From the NCBI GenBank assembly GCA_964586785.1, contig CAZPHS010000005.1, positions 36,218 through 100,217 of the forward strand: a stretch of DNA of 64,000 nt, in the 5' to 3' direction. The notes under the pieces are model-generated. The model saw only the letters and a list, made by a program, of their open reading frames with translations, searched no databases and had not been told where the DNA came from. A program made the position numbers and the translations under genes. Of this stretch, positions 40,688 to 49,031 are shown one piece after another; the first letter of the stretch is position 1; the number at the start of each line of letters is the position of its first letter. The stretch comes from SZUA-584 sp041656035. Lineage in GTDB: Bacteria > Bacillota > Clostridia > Christensenellales > SZUA-584.

Positions 40688-41824
40688 ATGAAAAAAATAT
40701 TTATTGCTATTGCGGCGGCAATTTTGCTGTGCGCGCCGCAGTCAGCAACGGCCGAAGGCTTAAGCACCAAGGCGAAGGCGGCGATATTGGTGGACGCGGG
40801 AACGGGAAACGTTCTTTATGAGTTAAACGCGGATGAACAGCTGGAATGCGCGAGCGTAACGAAAATAATGTCTCTTCTGCTTTTCTGCGAGTCGGAAAAG
40901 TCGGGGCGCCTTTCTCTTGCCGATACCGCCGCGATAAGCTCGCACGCTGCGTCAATGCGGGGCACAAGAGTGTTTTTGGACGCCAATACCACACACAACG
41001 TTGAAAATCTGTTTAAGGCGGTGGCGGTATGCAGCGCGAACGACGCGTGCGTCGCCTTGGCGGAAAAGATAGCGGGCAGCGAACAGGCGTTTGTTGAGAT
41101 GATGAACAAAAAGGCGCAGGTGCTGGGGCTTGGCGCGAGCTTTGACAACGCGACGGGCTTAGGAGCGGCAAACAAAATGAGCGCGCGGGACGCGGCTGTT
41201 ATATGCCAGGAACTTCTAAAGCATAATTTAGCTTTTAAGTTCGGCGGCGTCTGGATGGAGAACTACATTCATCCGGACGGGCGCGAAACGGAAATGGTTA
41301 ACCAGAACAGGCTTGTGCGCTTTTACGAAGGCTGCGACGGTATTGCCACTGGGTCTTCCGCGTCGGCCGGTTACTGCCTTGCCGCAACCGCGAAAAGGGA
41401 CGGCGGACGGTTTATATACGTTTCATTTGGCACGCCTGGCAGCGCGGCGCGTTTTGACGAAGCGAAAGGCGCTTTTGATTACGCGTTCGCGGGGTTTATA
41501 TCTAAAACAGTTGTGCGGGAAGGGCAGCAGCTCGCGGGGAATCTGGCGGTATCGGGCGGTACGCTGCCCTTTATAAACGTATATGCCGCGCGGGAATTCT
41601 CGCTGCTTCTCGAGAAAGGCAAGGAGGGCTCTCTTGAAAAGGAGCTTGTTTTGCTGGAGGATATACGCGCGCCGCTCGCGGAGGGAGAAATTGTAGGTTA
41701 TCTTAGTATTTCGCTTGACGGTACGGAAATAGGGCGTGTGGACGCGGTAACCGGACAGAACGTTGACGCGCTCAACTTTTTAAACGCTTTCAGGCGTATT
41801 ATGGTTTGGTGGCTTTTTGCATAA
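40688..41824 (+). CDS. DacF-like D-alanyl-D-alanine carboxypeptidase with altered KTG box
   Basis: A 378-residue secreted serine peptidase of the S11 (low-molecular-weight penicillin-binding protein) family, which trims the last D-Ala of wall peptides. The signal peptide ends near ATAEGL (residue ~23). The active-site SVTK (Ser56-Lys59) and SAN (116-118) motifs are intact. The third box, normally KTG, reads DGIATGSSASAGYC: lysine is replaced by Ala220. A C-terminal PBP5_C-like domain (~260-350) precedes a hydrophobic end (FLNAFRRIMVWWLFA). The lysine helps bind substrate and beta-lactams, so activity or penicillin sensitivity may be reduced. ATG 40688 follows GGGAG. It is followed closely by surE. 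Confidence 0.88.
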   Translation: MKKIFIAIAAAILLCAPQSATAEGLSTKAKAAILVDAGTGNVLYELNADEQLECASVTKIMSLLLFCESEKSGRLSLADTAAISSHAASMRGTRVFLDANTTHNVENLFKAVAVCSANDACVALAEKIAGSEQAFVEMMNKKAQVLGLGASFDNATGLGAANKMSARDAAVICQELLKHNLAFKFGGVWMENYIHPDGRETEMVNQNRLVRFYEGCDGIATGSSASAGYCLAATAKRDGGRFIYVSFGTPGSAARFDEAKGAFDYAFAGFISKTVVREGQQLAGNLAVSGGTLPFINVYAAREFSLLLEKGKEGSLEKELVLLEDIRAPLAEGEIVGYLSISLDGTEIGRVDAVTGQNVDALNFLNAFRRIMVWWLFA

Positions 41825-41881
41825 CCGGCCGCGTTGACAGTATTAATCGCCTTGCGATAGAATATGAGGCGGAGGGATATG

Positions 41882-42658
41882 ATGCGTATACTTATTGTCA
41901 ACGACGACGGCATACACGCAAAGGGTTTGCGAGCCTTAGCCGCGCGTATCGCGCGCAATCACGAGGTTACGGTTGTCGCGCCGGAATCCGAAAAAAGCGC
42001 GACATCCCACGCCATAACATTGCACCGTCCGCTGCGGGCGAGAAAGACTGACAATATAGGGCTTGAGGGCGTTAATTGTTACGTTGTGGACGGGCTTCCC
42101 GTAGACTGCACAAAGATAGGCTTAAGCCACTTAATGCGGGGGAAAGCGGATATTGTTGTTTCGGGCATAAACCACGGTCCTAACCTTGGCTCGGATATAG
42201 TTTATTCCGGCACCGTCGCCGCCGCGCTTGACGCGGTTATTATGGGCTATAAAGCGCTCGCGGTCTCTTTAGCCGCGCACGCCGTCGATAATATTAATAC
42301 CGCCGCCGAGATTGCGGCAAGGCTTATTGACGGCGGGCTGTTTGACGGGGCGCACGAAAATGTGCTTTACAACTTAAACGTGCCGGATTTGCCGCTGTGC
42401 CGTATAAAAGGGCTTAAGGCGGCGGCGCAGGCGCATACGGTATACGACGAATCGGTGGAGCTGCGCGAAGACCCGCGCGGCGGTAAATACATATGGATAA
42501 CGGGCGCAATGCGGCAGATAAGCCCCGGAGATAAAACCGACGTCGCTCTTGTAACCGACGGTTACGCGGTTATAACCCCAATAAAGCATGATTTTACCGC
42601 CAAAGACAAAATGGAAACGCTTGAATGCAAGATTAAGGATATAAAATTGCAAACTTGA
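41882..42658 (+). CDS. surE: 5'/3'-nucleotidase SurE
   Basis: A 258-residue divalent-metal phosphatase acting on nucleoside 5'- and 3'-monophosphates in the cytoplasm. Metal-binding motif MRILIVNDDGIHAKGL is at the N-terminus; other family signatures are VVAPESEKSATSHAITLHRP, VDGLPVDCTKIGLSHLM and SGINHGPNLGSDIVYSGTVA. ATG 41882 lies 5 bases after GGAGGG; the tandem ATG at 41879 is too close. Length is normal. It lies 57 bases after the DacF-like gene and may be co-transcribed with it. An independent promoter for the next gene begins at its very end. Confidence 0.94.
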   Translation: MRILIVNDDGIHAKGLRALAARIARNHEVTVVAPESEKSATSHAITLHRPLRARKTDNIGLEGVNCYVVDGLPVDCTKIGLSHLMRGKADIVVSGINHGPNLGSDIVYSGTVAAALDAVIMGYKALAVSLAAHAVDNINTAAEIAARLIDGGLFDGAHENVLYNLNVPDLPLCRIKGLKAAAQAHTVYDESVELREDPRGGKYIWITGAMRQISPGDKTDVALVTDGYAVITPIKHDFTAKDKMETLECKIKDIKLQT

Positions 42659-42675
42659 GTATATTGTGCTACAAT
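42647..42675 (+). promoter_or_regulatory. Predicted promoter of the RpiR-type gene
   Basis: TTGCAA and TACAAT with a 17-base spacer, overlapping the end of surE and 34 bases before the RpiR start codon. Confidence 0.6.
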
Positions 42676-42708
42676 AATATCGAATAACCGTATCTTGTAG
42701 GAGGCAAT

Positions 42709-43575
42709 ATGCAAGACAGCGATATTATCGGATTCATAAAGGAACAACAATCAAAAATGAGCAAGGGACACAAAGCCATTGCGTCATATATAATAGATCA
42801 TTATGACACCGCGGCTTTTATTACCGCGGCTAAGCTTGGGGAAACCGTGGGGGTAAGCGAATCGACGGTTGTGCGTTTTGCTTGCGCTCTTGGGTACAAC
42901 GGCTATCCGGAACTGCAAAAAAAACTGCAAAAGCTTATACGCTCGAGGCTGACAAACGTGCAGCGCATGGGATTGGGCGCTGACATGCCCGAAGAAGATC
43001 TGATAAGATGGTCGCTGCGGAACGATATAACGAGCCTTAGGCATATAAGAGAAGTTTTAGATTATGATATGATGCGCAAAGCCGCCGACTGTATACTGCA
43101 AGCCAACCATGTTTATATTATGGGGCTGCGCTCCAGCGCGCCTCTCGCGCAGTTTTTCTGGTTTTATTTAAACTATATAATAAGCAAAACAAGTCTTGTA
43201 ACCTCAAGCGCCGGTGGGGATATATTCGGGCAGCTTATGCACGCCAGGGGGGGAGACCTTGTTATTGCCATCAGCTTTCCGCGCTATTCATCCCGAACCG
43301 TGGACGGCGCGGGCTTTGCCCGCAACAACGGCGCGAAAATAATAGCGGTTACGGATAACGCGTTATCGCCCCTCGCCAATATTTCTGACGAGAATCTTTT
43401 TATTTATTCGGATATGAACCTTTTTGTGGATTCCCTTGCGGCGCCTATGAGCGTTTTAAGCGCGCTTGCGCTTCTTGTGGGAATGCGCAAGAAGGACGGG
43501 CTTAAAACTAATTTTGAAATGCTGGAAGACTTATGGCGCAAGCATGAGGTATATACGGGCAAGGATGTAAACTGA
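42709..43575 (+). CDS. MurR/RpiR-family transcriptional regulator
   Basis: A 288-residue regulator with an N-terminal RpiR helix-turn-helix (MSKGHKAIASYIIDHYDTAA, then LGETVGVSESTVVRFACALG and YNGYPELQKKL) and a C-terminal SIS sugar-phosphate-binding domain (~120-260) with VYIMGLRSSAPLAQFFWFYL and DLVIAISFPRYSSRTVDGA. These proteins usually sense phosphosugars. No sugar-phosphate gene lies next to it; the following gene is a flavoprotein whose start overlaps its stop codon by one base (TGATG), so the two form an operon. Target genes and ligand are unknown. GTAGGAGG precedes the ATG. Confidence 0.92.
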   Translation: MQDSDIIGFIKEQQSKMSKGHKAIASYIIDHYDTAAFITAAKLGETVGVSESTVVRFACALGYNGYPELQKKLQKLIRSRLTNVQRMGLGADMPEEDLIRWSLRNDITSLRHIREVLDYDMMRKAADCILQANHVYIMGLRSSAPLAQFFWFYLNYIISKTSLVTSSAGGDIFGQLMHARGGDLVIAISFPRYSSRTVDGAGFARNNGAKIIAVTDNALSPLANISDENLFIYSDMNLFVDSLAAPMSVLSALALLVGMRKKDGLKTNFEMLEDLWRKHEVYTGKDVN

Positions 43576-44786
43576 TGGGGAATGTTTGCGTTATAGGCGG
43601 AGGACCGGCGGGTATGGCGGCGGCTTATGCCGCGGCGGAAAACGGACATACCGTCACACTCCTTGAAAAAAACGAAAAGCTTGGTAAAAAGCTTTTTCTT
43701 ACGGGAAAAGGGCGGTGCAACATAACAAACGCCGCTCCCATAGAAGATTTTTTCGACAGCGTCGTTAAGGGCGGCGCTTTTTTGCACAGCGCGTTTTATA
43801 CATTTGATAACATGCGGCTTTTACAGACGCTTGAGCGGTTCGGGTTTGCCGCGAAAACCGAGCGGGGAGGACGTGTATTTCCGGTGTCTGATAAATCAAG
43901 CGATGTTATCAAAGCGCTTTCAAACGCGCTCGCCGGCGTCGGTGTGCGCGTTAAGCTTAACGCGAAAGCAGATTCGCTTATTATAGAAAAGGGCTGCGTC
44001 GCCGGCGTTAAATGCGGCGGCAATAAGCTTCCCTTTAACAGCGTTATAGTGGCGACGGGCGGTGTTTCTTATCCGTCGACAGGCTCCGATGGAGACGGAT
44101 ACCTATTCGCTAAGGCGGCGGGACACAATGTGACGGAGCTTTCCGCGTCGCTTATAGCGTTGGATACCAAAGAGGACACCGCGCGGCTTTCGGGTCTTAC
44201 CCTTAAAAATATTGGTTTTACGCTTTTTAAAGACGGATTTAAAGCATATAAAGCTTTGGGCGAGCTTTTGTTTACACATACGGGCATTTCAGGCCCTTTG
44301 GTTTTAACCGCAAGCGCGTATATGGACGGCGGGGCGGATTATTCGGTATCTGTAGATTTAAAGCCGGCGCTCGATGAAAAAACACTGGACGCGCGTATTC
44401 TGCGCGACATTGCCGAAAAAACAAATCAACGCTTTGCCAGCCTGCTTAAAGGGTTAATACCCGGTTCGCTTGTTCCGCTGATAGCGGCGCGTTCCGCAAT
44501 ACCGGCGGATTTGCCCGCGCATTCAATAACGCGCGATAGGCGCCGGGCTTTGTGCAAGGCTTTAAAACAGCTTGAGTTTTCGATTCGTGCCAAGCGCCCC
44601 ATTGAAGAAGCCGTCATAACGCGCGGCGGCGTTAGCTTAACGCAGATAGACCCGTCCACAATGCAAAGCAAAATATGCAAGGGACTTTACTTCGCCGGAG
44701 AGGTGATAGACGCTGACGCGCTAACGGGCGGGTATAATCTTCAGATTGCTTTTTCAACCGGATACCTTGCCGGCGCAAGTTGTTGA
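43575..44786 (+). CDS. BaiN/HI0933-family flavoprotein
   Basis: A 403-residue FAD-binding protein of the HI0933/BaiN family. The dinucleotide motif is VIGGGPAGMAAAYAAAENGH, followed by LLEKNEKLGKKLFLTGKGRC with the family hallmark GKGRCNITN. Further motifs are VIVATGGVSYPSTGSDGDGY, ELLFTHTGISGPLVL and the C-terminal LYFAGEVIDADALTGGYNLQ. Members have been linked to bile-acid reduction and to other reductase roles; the substrate here is not known. It is coupled to the RpiR regulator upstream. The strong infC promoter lies across its last bases. Confidence 0.92.
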   Translation: MGNVCVIGGGPAGMAAAYAAAENGHTVTLLEKNEKLGKKLFLTGKGRCNITNAAPIEDFFDSVVKGGAFLHSAFYTFDNMRLLQTLERFGFAAKTERGGRVFPVSDKSSDVIKALSNALAGVGVRVKLNAKADSLIIEKGCVAGVKCGGNKLPFNSVIVATGGVSYPSTGSDGDGYLFAKAAGHNVTELSASLIALDTKEDTARLSGLTLKNIGFTLFKDGFKAYKALGELLFTHTGISGPLVLTASAYMDGGADYSVSVDLKPALDEKTLDARILRDIAEKTNQRFASLLKGLIPGSLVPLIAARSAIPADLPAHSITRDRRRALCKALKQLEFSIRAKRPIEEAVITRGGVSLTQIDPSTMQSKICKGLYFAGEVIDADALTGGYNLQIAFSTGYLAGASC

Positions 44787-44811
44787 CAATAACAAGTATC
44801 TGTGTTATTAT
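44783..44811 (+). promoter_or_regulatory. Promoter of the infC-rpmI-rplT operon
   Basis: TTGACA and TATTAT with a 17-base spacer. The -35 overlaps the stop codon of the flavoprotein gene. Confidence 0.82.
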
Positions 44812-44925
44812 TTTTTTGCTTGAAAGCAGAGACAGCCCGTTTCTCACCTTCCGGCTTTAAGGCCAGGCATGGTAAGCAGCTTAAGATAAAAAAGTTGACG
44901 GGTCTGTGCGCCCGTTTTTTGTTTT
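44812..44925 (+). promoter_or_regulatory. L20-type autoregulatory leader with terminator
   Basis: The leader of infC ends in an intrinsic terminator, ACGGG (898-902 of 44 kb) with CCCGT (911-915) and six T residues. An upstream segment ACAGCCCGT (44832-44840) can pair with ACGGGTCTGT (44898-44907) as an antiterminator. CCGGCtttaaGGCC lies between. This fits the L20 leader of Firmicutes, in which ribosomal protein L20 binds and favours termination. Confidence 0.75.
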
Positions 44926-44985
44926 CGTTAAAAAAGATTTAAGCGAATTTACTATAATCTGAATAAAAATGCGGAGGTGTTTGCA

Positions 44986-45495
44986 ATAGTAAACGATCAT
45001 CAGATTAATGAGCAGATTAGGGATAAAAGCGTGCGGCTTATCTCGGAGGACGGAGAGCAGCTTGGTATTGTGTCTGCGCGTGAGGCTATTGAGATTGCGC
45101 AAGAGAGAGGGCTTGACCTTGTAAAAATCTCCCCGGGGGCGCAGCCGCCCGTGTGCAAAATACTTGATTATGGCAAATTCAAGTTTGAACAGGCGAAAAG
45201 GCAAAAGGAAGCTAAGAAAAACCAGCATGTTGTCACTATAAAAGAAATGCGCCTTTCAACGACAATAGACAAGCATGACCTTGACGTGAAAGCAAAATGC
45301 GTAAGCAAATTTTTAAAGGCGGGCGATAAAGTTAAAGTATCGCTGCGCTTTAGAGGCAGGCAGATGACCCATACGGATAAAGGAAGGCAGGTTATGGAGT
45401 TTTTTTATTCCATGGTGCAGGAGGACGCCGTAATGGAGAAAAGCGCAAAGCTTGAAGGTCGGAGTATGTTCATGATATTAGCACCAAAGAACTAA
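44986..45495 (+). CDS. infC: Translation initiation factor IF-3, AUA start
   Basis: A 169-residue IF-3, which binds the 30S subunit and checks the initiator codon. N-domain signature is LISEDGEQLGIVSAREAIEI, followed by LDLVKISPGAQPPVCKILDY; the C-domain has IKEMRLSTTIDKHDLDVKA and KVKVSLRFRGRQM. The reading frame has no ATG near the beginning. GGAGG at 44973-44977 is followed at an 8-base distance by ATA at 44986, then GTAAACGATCAT (VNDH). A GTG at 44977 would lie within the ribosome site. AUU/AUA starts on infC allow IF-3 to limit its own synthesis. First gene of the infC-rpmI-rplT operon. Confidence 0.92.
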   Translation: MVNDHQINEQIRDKSVRLISEDGEQLGIVSAREAIEIAQERGLDLVKISPGAQPPVCKILDYGKFKFEQAKRQKEAKKNQHVVTIKEMRLSTTIDKHDLDVKAKCVSKFLKAGDKVKVSLRFRGRQMTHTDKGRQVMEFFYSMVQEDAVMEKSAKLEGRSMFMILAPKN

Positions 45496-45514
45496 CAAGG
45501 AGGACGATGCAGTA

Positions 45515-45712
45515 ATGCCAAAAATTAAAACGCACAGAGGCGCGGCCAAACGGTTTTCGCTGACCAAAAGCGGCAGGGTCAAGAGAGCCAAAGCTTATAA
45601 AAGTCATATACTGACTAAAAAAAGCGCTAAAAGAAAAAGAAACTTAAGGCAGGGTACGTATATAACTGCACAAGAGGAAAAGAACGTTAAGCAGCTTATT
45701 CCTTATAAATAG
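45515..45712 (+). CDS. rpmI: Ribosomal protein bL35
   Basis: A 65-residue basic protein of the large ribosomal subunit. It begins MPKIKTHRGAAKRFSLTKSG, includes RAKAYKSHILTKKSAKRKRN and ends with VKQLIPYK, all typical of bL35. Length is normal. The start follows AAGGAGGACG. It lies 19 bases after infC and 21 bases before rplT, the conserved order in Bacteria. Confidence 0.97.
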   Translation: MPKIKTHRGAAKRFSLTKSGRVKRAKAYKSHILTKKSAKRKRNLRQGTYITAQEEKNVKQLIPYK

Positions 45713-45733
45713 TCGGCACAGGAGGAAACGAGA

Positions 45734-46090
45734 ATGGCTAGAGTAAAAGGGGCGATAAACGCCCATAAAAGACATAAGAAAGTACTAAAGCTCGCGAAGG
45801 GGTATTTCGGCGCCAAGTCCAAGCAATTCAGGACGGCTAATCCCGCCGTTATGCGCTCGTTGCGGTATGCCTATGTAGGCCGCAAGCTGAGAAAAAGAGA
45901 TTTTCGCAGGCTTTGGATTACGCGCATAAACGCCGAAGCGCGCGTAAACGGGTTAAGCTACTCCCGTCTTATAAACGGTTTGAAGAATGCCGGTGTTGCC
46001 GTAAACAGAAAAATACTCGCGGATATGGCCGTTAACGACAAAACCGCGTTCGCTGGCATGGTAAACGTCGCGAAGAAAAAACAAAAATAG
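45734..46090 (+). CDS. rplT: Ribosomal protein bL20
   Basis: A 118-residue large-subunit protein needed early in 50S assembly. Signature segments are MARVKGAINAHKRHKKVLKL, AKGYFGAKSKQFRTANPAVM and RLWITRINAEARVNGLSYSR. The long basic N-terminal helix and globular C-terminus are complete. In Firmicutes L20 also represses its own operon by binding the infC leader, which is present upstream here. CAGGAGG precedes the ATG. A strong terminator follows directly. Confidence 0.97.
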   Translation: MARVKGAINAHKRHKKVLKLAKGYFGAKSKQFRTANPAVMRSLRYAYVGRKLRKRDFRRLWITRINAEARVNGLSYSRLINGLKNAGVAVNRKILADMAVNDKTAFAGMVNVAKKKQK

Positions 46091-46112
46091 CGCCGGTTAC
46101 GCAAAACGCTTT

Positions 46113-46142
46113 AAGCCGCCAAATGATACGGCGGCTTTTTTA
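46113..46142 (+). terminator. Terminator of the infC-rpmI-rplT operon
   Basis: AAGCCGCC and GGCGGCTT form a perfect 8-bp stem with a 9-base loop, followed by a T tract. Confidence 0.9.
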
Positions 46143-46258
46143 TATGCCGGTATGATTTCGCAAATAGAGCCTTTTAACTGTTCCGTTTTATAAAATTGCC
46201 GCGAAGCATTCGTTTTAATCCGTGCTTTATATTTAGAGCTTTCACGCAAGCGGCTAAG

Positions 46259-46288
46259 GAGCCGCCGTATTTTATTACGGCTCTTTTT
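46259..46288 (+). terminator. Second hairpin with T tract downstream of rplT
   Basis: GAGCC(GCC)GTA pairs with TACGGCTC with a 3-base bulge, followed by five T residues. Possibly a back-up terminator; the rest of the 276-base gap (46091-46366) shows nothing else. Confidence 0.5.
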
Positions 46289-46366
46289 GCGCGCCGTATC
46301 GCTTTCGTTTTGGTTGTCAAAAGACGTACGCAATGATAGTATAGAAATAAAAACAGGGGATTGGCA

Positions 46367-47671
46367 ATGAAGCTTAACTATAAATATACGTTTATCGCGG
46401 GGCTTGCGTTTCTAACCATATCCGCGTTCTGGCAGCTGTACGACTTTATCATCCCGCTTATATTGCATAATAGATTTGGCGTCGATCACACCACATCCGG
46501 TTTTATTATGTCTATTGACAATATCATAGCGCTTTTGCTGCTGCCGCTTTTCGGCGCTATTTCCGACAGGACAAATACGGCTATGGGGCGAAGGATGCCG
46601 TTTGTTATATTCGGTACAATCGCCGCGGTATTGTTTATGATGGCGCTTCCTTTGGCCACACACATGGGCAACATTATATTTTTCATGATAGCGCTGGGGC
46701 TGGTGCTGCTGGCAATGGCGGTTTACCGCTCTCCGGCGGTCGCGCTTATGCCGGATATAACTCCCAAACCTTTTCGTTCAAAAGGAAACGCCGTTATCAA
46801 TCTTATGGGCGCGCTTGGCGGCGCGGTGATATTGTTGTTAAATTCTTTTTTGGCGCCTGATTCCAAAGATCCAAACGCTAATTACTGGCCTATTTTTATA
46901 GTAACGGCGGGTATAATGATAATTGGAACGGCGGCGTTAAAATCATTTTTAAACGAGCCTAAACTGGTGAAAAAAATGCGCAGCGACAGCGCGGCGATGG
47001 GTATCGACGCGGAAGAGGCTAAAGAAGGCGCGGAGCTTAATTTAAAGAAAGAAAAGCTGCCGCCAAAGGTGCGCGCAAGCATGGGGCTTATACTTGTGTC
47101 CATATCATTATGGTTTATGGGCTATAACGCCGTAACCACCGCTTTTTCCAAATATGCGGTTAACGCCCTTCACATGGAAGAGAGCCAAGCCTCGCTTATA
47201 CTTATGGTAGCCATTATAACCGCGACGATTGCGTTTTTACCGGTCGGTATTATATCGACAAGGATTGGCCGGAAAAAGAGCATATTGGCGGGAATAGTGC
47301 TACTTTCCGCGGTGTTTGGCACCGCGTCTTTGTATACCGAGTTTTCACCGCTTATGTATGTTTCATTCGGTTTGGCCGGCGTGGCGTGGGCGTGCATAAA
47401 TGTAAATTCGCTTCCAATGGTGCTTGAGATGTCAAAGGGCGCGAGCGTAGGCAGATATACCGGATATTATTATACTTTTTCTATGGCCGCCCAGATTATA
47501 ACGCCTATACTTTCGGGCGCGCTGCTTGATAATATAGGTTACTTTACGTTGCTGCCTTACGGGTCGCTGTTTGTCGCGCTGGCGTTTATAACGATGGCGG
47601 CGGTAAAGCACGGAGACTCAAAACCGTCCGTACCCGCGGTTAATATTGAATCAGCGGGCGTGGCGGACTGA
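46367..47671 (+). CDS. MFS transporter of the SLC45/GPH-like sugar type
   Basis: A 434-residue major-facilitator protein with twelve membrane segments. The first cytoplasmic loop motif is FGAISDRTNTAMGRRMPFVI, the arrangement seen in sucrose/maltose (SLC45-like) and GPH transporters; VYRSPAVALMPDITPKPFRS is a further mark of that group. The second half repeats the motif as ISTRIGRKKSILAGIV. It probably carries a sugar or glycoside with H+ or Na+. ATG 46367 lies 6 bases after AGGGGA. The gene is directly followed by a glycerophosphodiesterase, with one base between stop and start codons, so the pair are co-expressed and the transporter might also supply its substrate. Confidence 0.85.
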   Translation: MKLNYKYTFIAGLAFLTISAFWQLYDFIIPLILHNRFGVDHTTSGFIMSIDNIIALLLLPLFGAISDRTNTAMGRRMPFVIFGTIAAVLFMMALPLATHMGNIIFFMIALGLVLLAMAVYRSPAVALMPDITPKPFRSKGNAVINLMGALGGAVILLLNSFLAPDSKDPNANYWPIFIVTAGIMIIGTAALKSFLNEPKLVKKMRSDSAAMGIDAEEAKEGAELNLKKEKLPPKVRASMGLILVSISLWFMGYNAVTTAFSKYAVNALHMEESQASLILMVAIITATIAFLPVGIISTRIGRKKSILAGIVLLSAVFGTASLYTEFSPLMYVSFGLAGVAWACINVNSLPMVLEMSKGASVGRYTGYYYTFSMAAQIITPILSGALLDNIGYFTLLPYGSLFVALAFITMAAVKHGDSKPSVPAVNIESAGVAD

Positions 47672-47672
47672 T

Positions 47673-48479
47673 ATGGGTCTGGCGGCGGCGGCGTTCGCGC
47701 TTCTTGTTTTATACGTATTCCTTGTTGCGCCGGGACGCTTGCCAAACAACGGCCGCGATATTTTTCCGGCCAGGTTTTATGCGCATCGCGGGCTGCATAC
47801 AAAAGACGGAGCCGTGCCCGAAAACTCGCCTTTGGCTTTCGAGGCGGCGGCGGCGGCGGGTTACGGAATTGAGCTGGACGTTCATATAACATCCGACGGG
47901 AAGGCGGTAGTTTTTCACGACGATGATTTGCTGCGTATGTGCGGCGTGTCAAAGAAGGTTAAGGAATGCGCATATAAAGAGCTTCTCGTATATCGGCTGC
48001 TTGATACGGACGAGAAAATACCGCTGTTAAGCGATGTTCTTCGTCAAATCGACGGGCGCTGCCCGCTTGTGGTGGAGCTTAAAAACGGCCGGAAAAACAA
48101 AACGCTGTGCGAGAAGACGGCGGAGCTGCTGGACAGTTACAGCGGCGCGTACTGCATAGAGTCGTTTCATCCCATGATTGTAAGGTGGTTTTACAAAAAC
48201 AGGCCTAATGTTGTGCGCGGGCAGCTTGCGGCGGGGCGCAGGCAGTATAAAGGCGTTCCTTTCTTACAGGGAGCGCTGCTTTCGGCTTTGTTGACAAATG
48301 TGCTCGGGCGTCCGCACTTTGTGGCGTACAGGCACGAGGATGCCAAAAAACGTATATCTCTTAAGGTTGTCCGGTTGTTTGGAGCCAAGCTTGCCGGCTG
48401 GACGGTGCGCGGCGCGGATGATTTACCGTTCTGCAAGCGTTTTTTTGACGCAATAATATTTGAGCTTTTTAATCCGTAA
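47673..48479 (+). CDS. Glycerophosphodiester phosphodiesterase
   Basis: A 268-residue GDPD-family enzyme releasing sn-glycerol 3-phosphate from glycerophosphodiesters. An N-terminal hydrophobic helix (MGLAAAAFALLVLYVFLVAP) anchors it. Catalytic motifs are complete: RFYAHRGLHTK, PENSPLAFEAAAAAGYGIEL with the metal-binding E-x-D (ELDVHITSDGKAVVFHD), and VVELKNGRK. TIM-barrel end motifs include YCIESFHP and LAGWTVRGADDL. The start ATG is two bases after the MFS stop codon, with no separate strong ribosome site, so translation is probably coupled. It likely faces either side of the membrane; topology is not certain. Confidence 0.9.
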   Translation: MGLAAAAFALLVLYVFLVAPGRLPNNGRDIFPARFYAHRGLHTKDGAVPENSPLAFEAAAAAGYGIELDVHITSDGKAVVFHDDDLLRMCGVSKKVKECAYKELLVYRLLDTDEKIPLLSDVLRQIDGRCPLVVELKNGRKNKTLCEKTAELLDSYSGAYCIESFHPMIVRWFYKNRPNVVRGQLAAGRRQYKGVPFLQGALLSALLTNVLGRPHFVAYRHEDAKKRISLKVVRLFGAKLAGWTVRGADDLPFCKRFFDAIIFELFNP

Positions 48480-48527
48480 AAAAGGCTGTCCGCCTTATGT
48501 ATTAACGGTTTAATCAAGGAAGTGCGT

Positions 48528-49022
48528 ATGATAATTTTGGGCATAGATCCCGGGCTGGCGCTTTTAGGTTACGGCGTTCTGCTGCTGCGCGATAACCGCC
48601 TTTCTCTTATAGAATGTGGTACAATAGTTACCGAGGCGGGTATGCCGCTGCCGCGCAGGCTGAAAATAATATACGAAAACATAGGAGCGCTGATTTTAAA
48701 ACACGCGCCCGACTGCATAGCGTTTGAGGAGCTTTTTTTCGGGCGAAACACAAAAACGGCTATACAGGTTGCGCAGGCGCGCGGAGCCGCCATGGCGGCG
48801 GCGTTTTCCGCCGGCGCGGAGCTTTTTGAATATACGCCTATGCAGATAAAACAGGCAATAACAGGCTACGGTCACGCGGATAAGAATCAGGTGCAGCAGA
48901 TGGTGCGCCTTCTGCTTAGCCTTAAGGAGGTTATAACCCCAAACGACGCGGCCGACGCCGTGGCGTGCGCCATATGTCACGCTCATTCAAGCCGGTTCGC
49001 GGATAAATTTCGAATCAAATAA
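48528..49022 (+). CDS. ruvC: Holliday junction resolvase RuvC
   Basis: A 164-residue endonuclease that cuts Holliday junctions during recombination repair. The acidic active site is visible: Asp7 in ILGIDPGLALLGYG, Glu in AFEELFFGRNTKTAIQVAQA, and the last pair in NDAADAVACAICHAH. The phrase YTPMQIKQAITGYGHADKNQ is typical. ATG 48528 is 8 bases after AAGGA; an in-frame GTG two codons upstream is less likely. It opens the ruvC-ruvA-ruvB-queA-tgt cluster; the gap to ruvA is 9 bases, so they share a transcript. Confidence 0.95.
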   Translation: MIILGIDPGLALLGYGVLLLRDNRLSLIECGTIVTEAGMPLPRRLKIIYENIGALILKHAPDCIAFEELFFGRNTKTAIQVAQARGAAMAAAFSAGAELFEYTPMQIKQAITGYGHADKNQVQQMVRLLLSLKEVITPNDAADAVACAICHAHSSRFADKFRIK

Positions 49023-49031
49023 GGGGCGGGT

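Noticed and set aside
46097..46333. A 78-codon minus-strand frame between rplT and the MFS gene
   Set aside because: It covers two terminator hairpins and has no ribosome site or family features.
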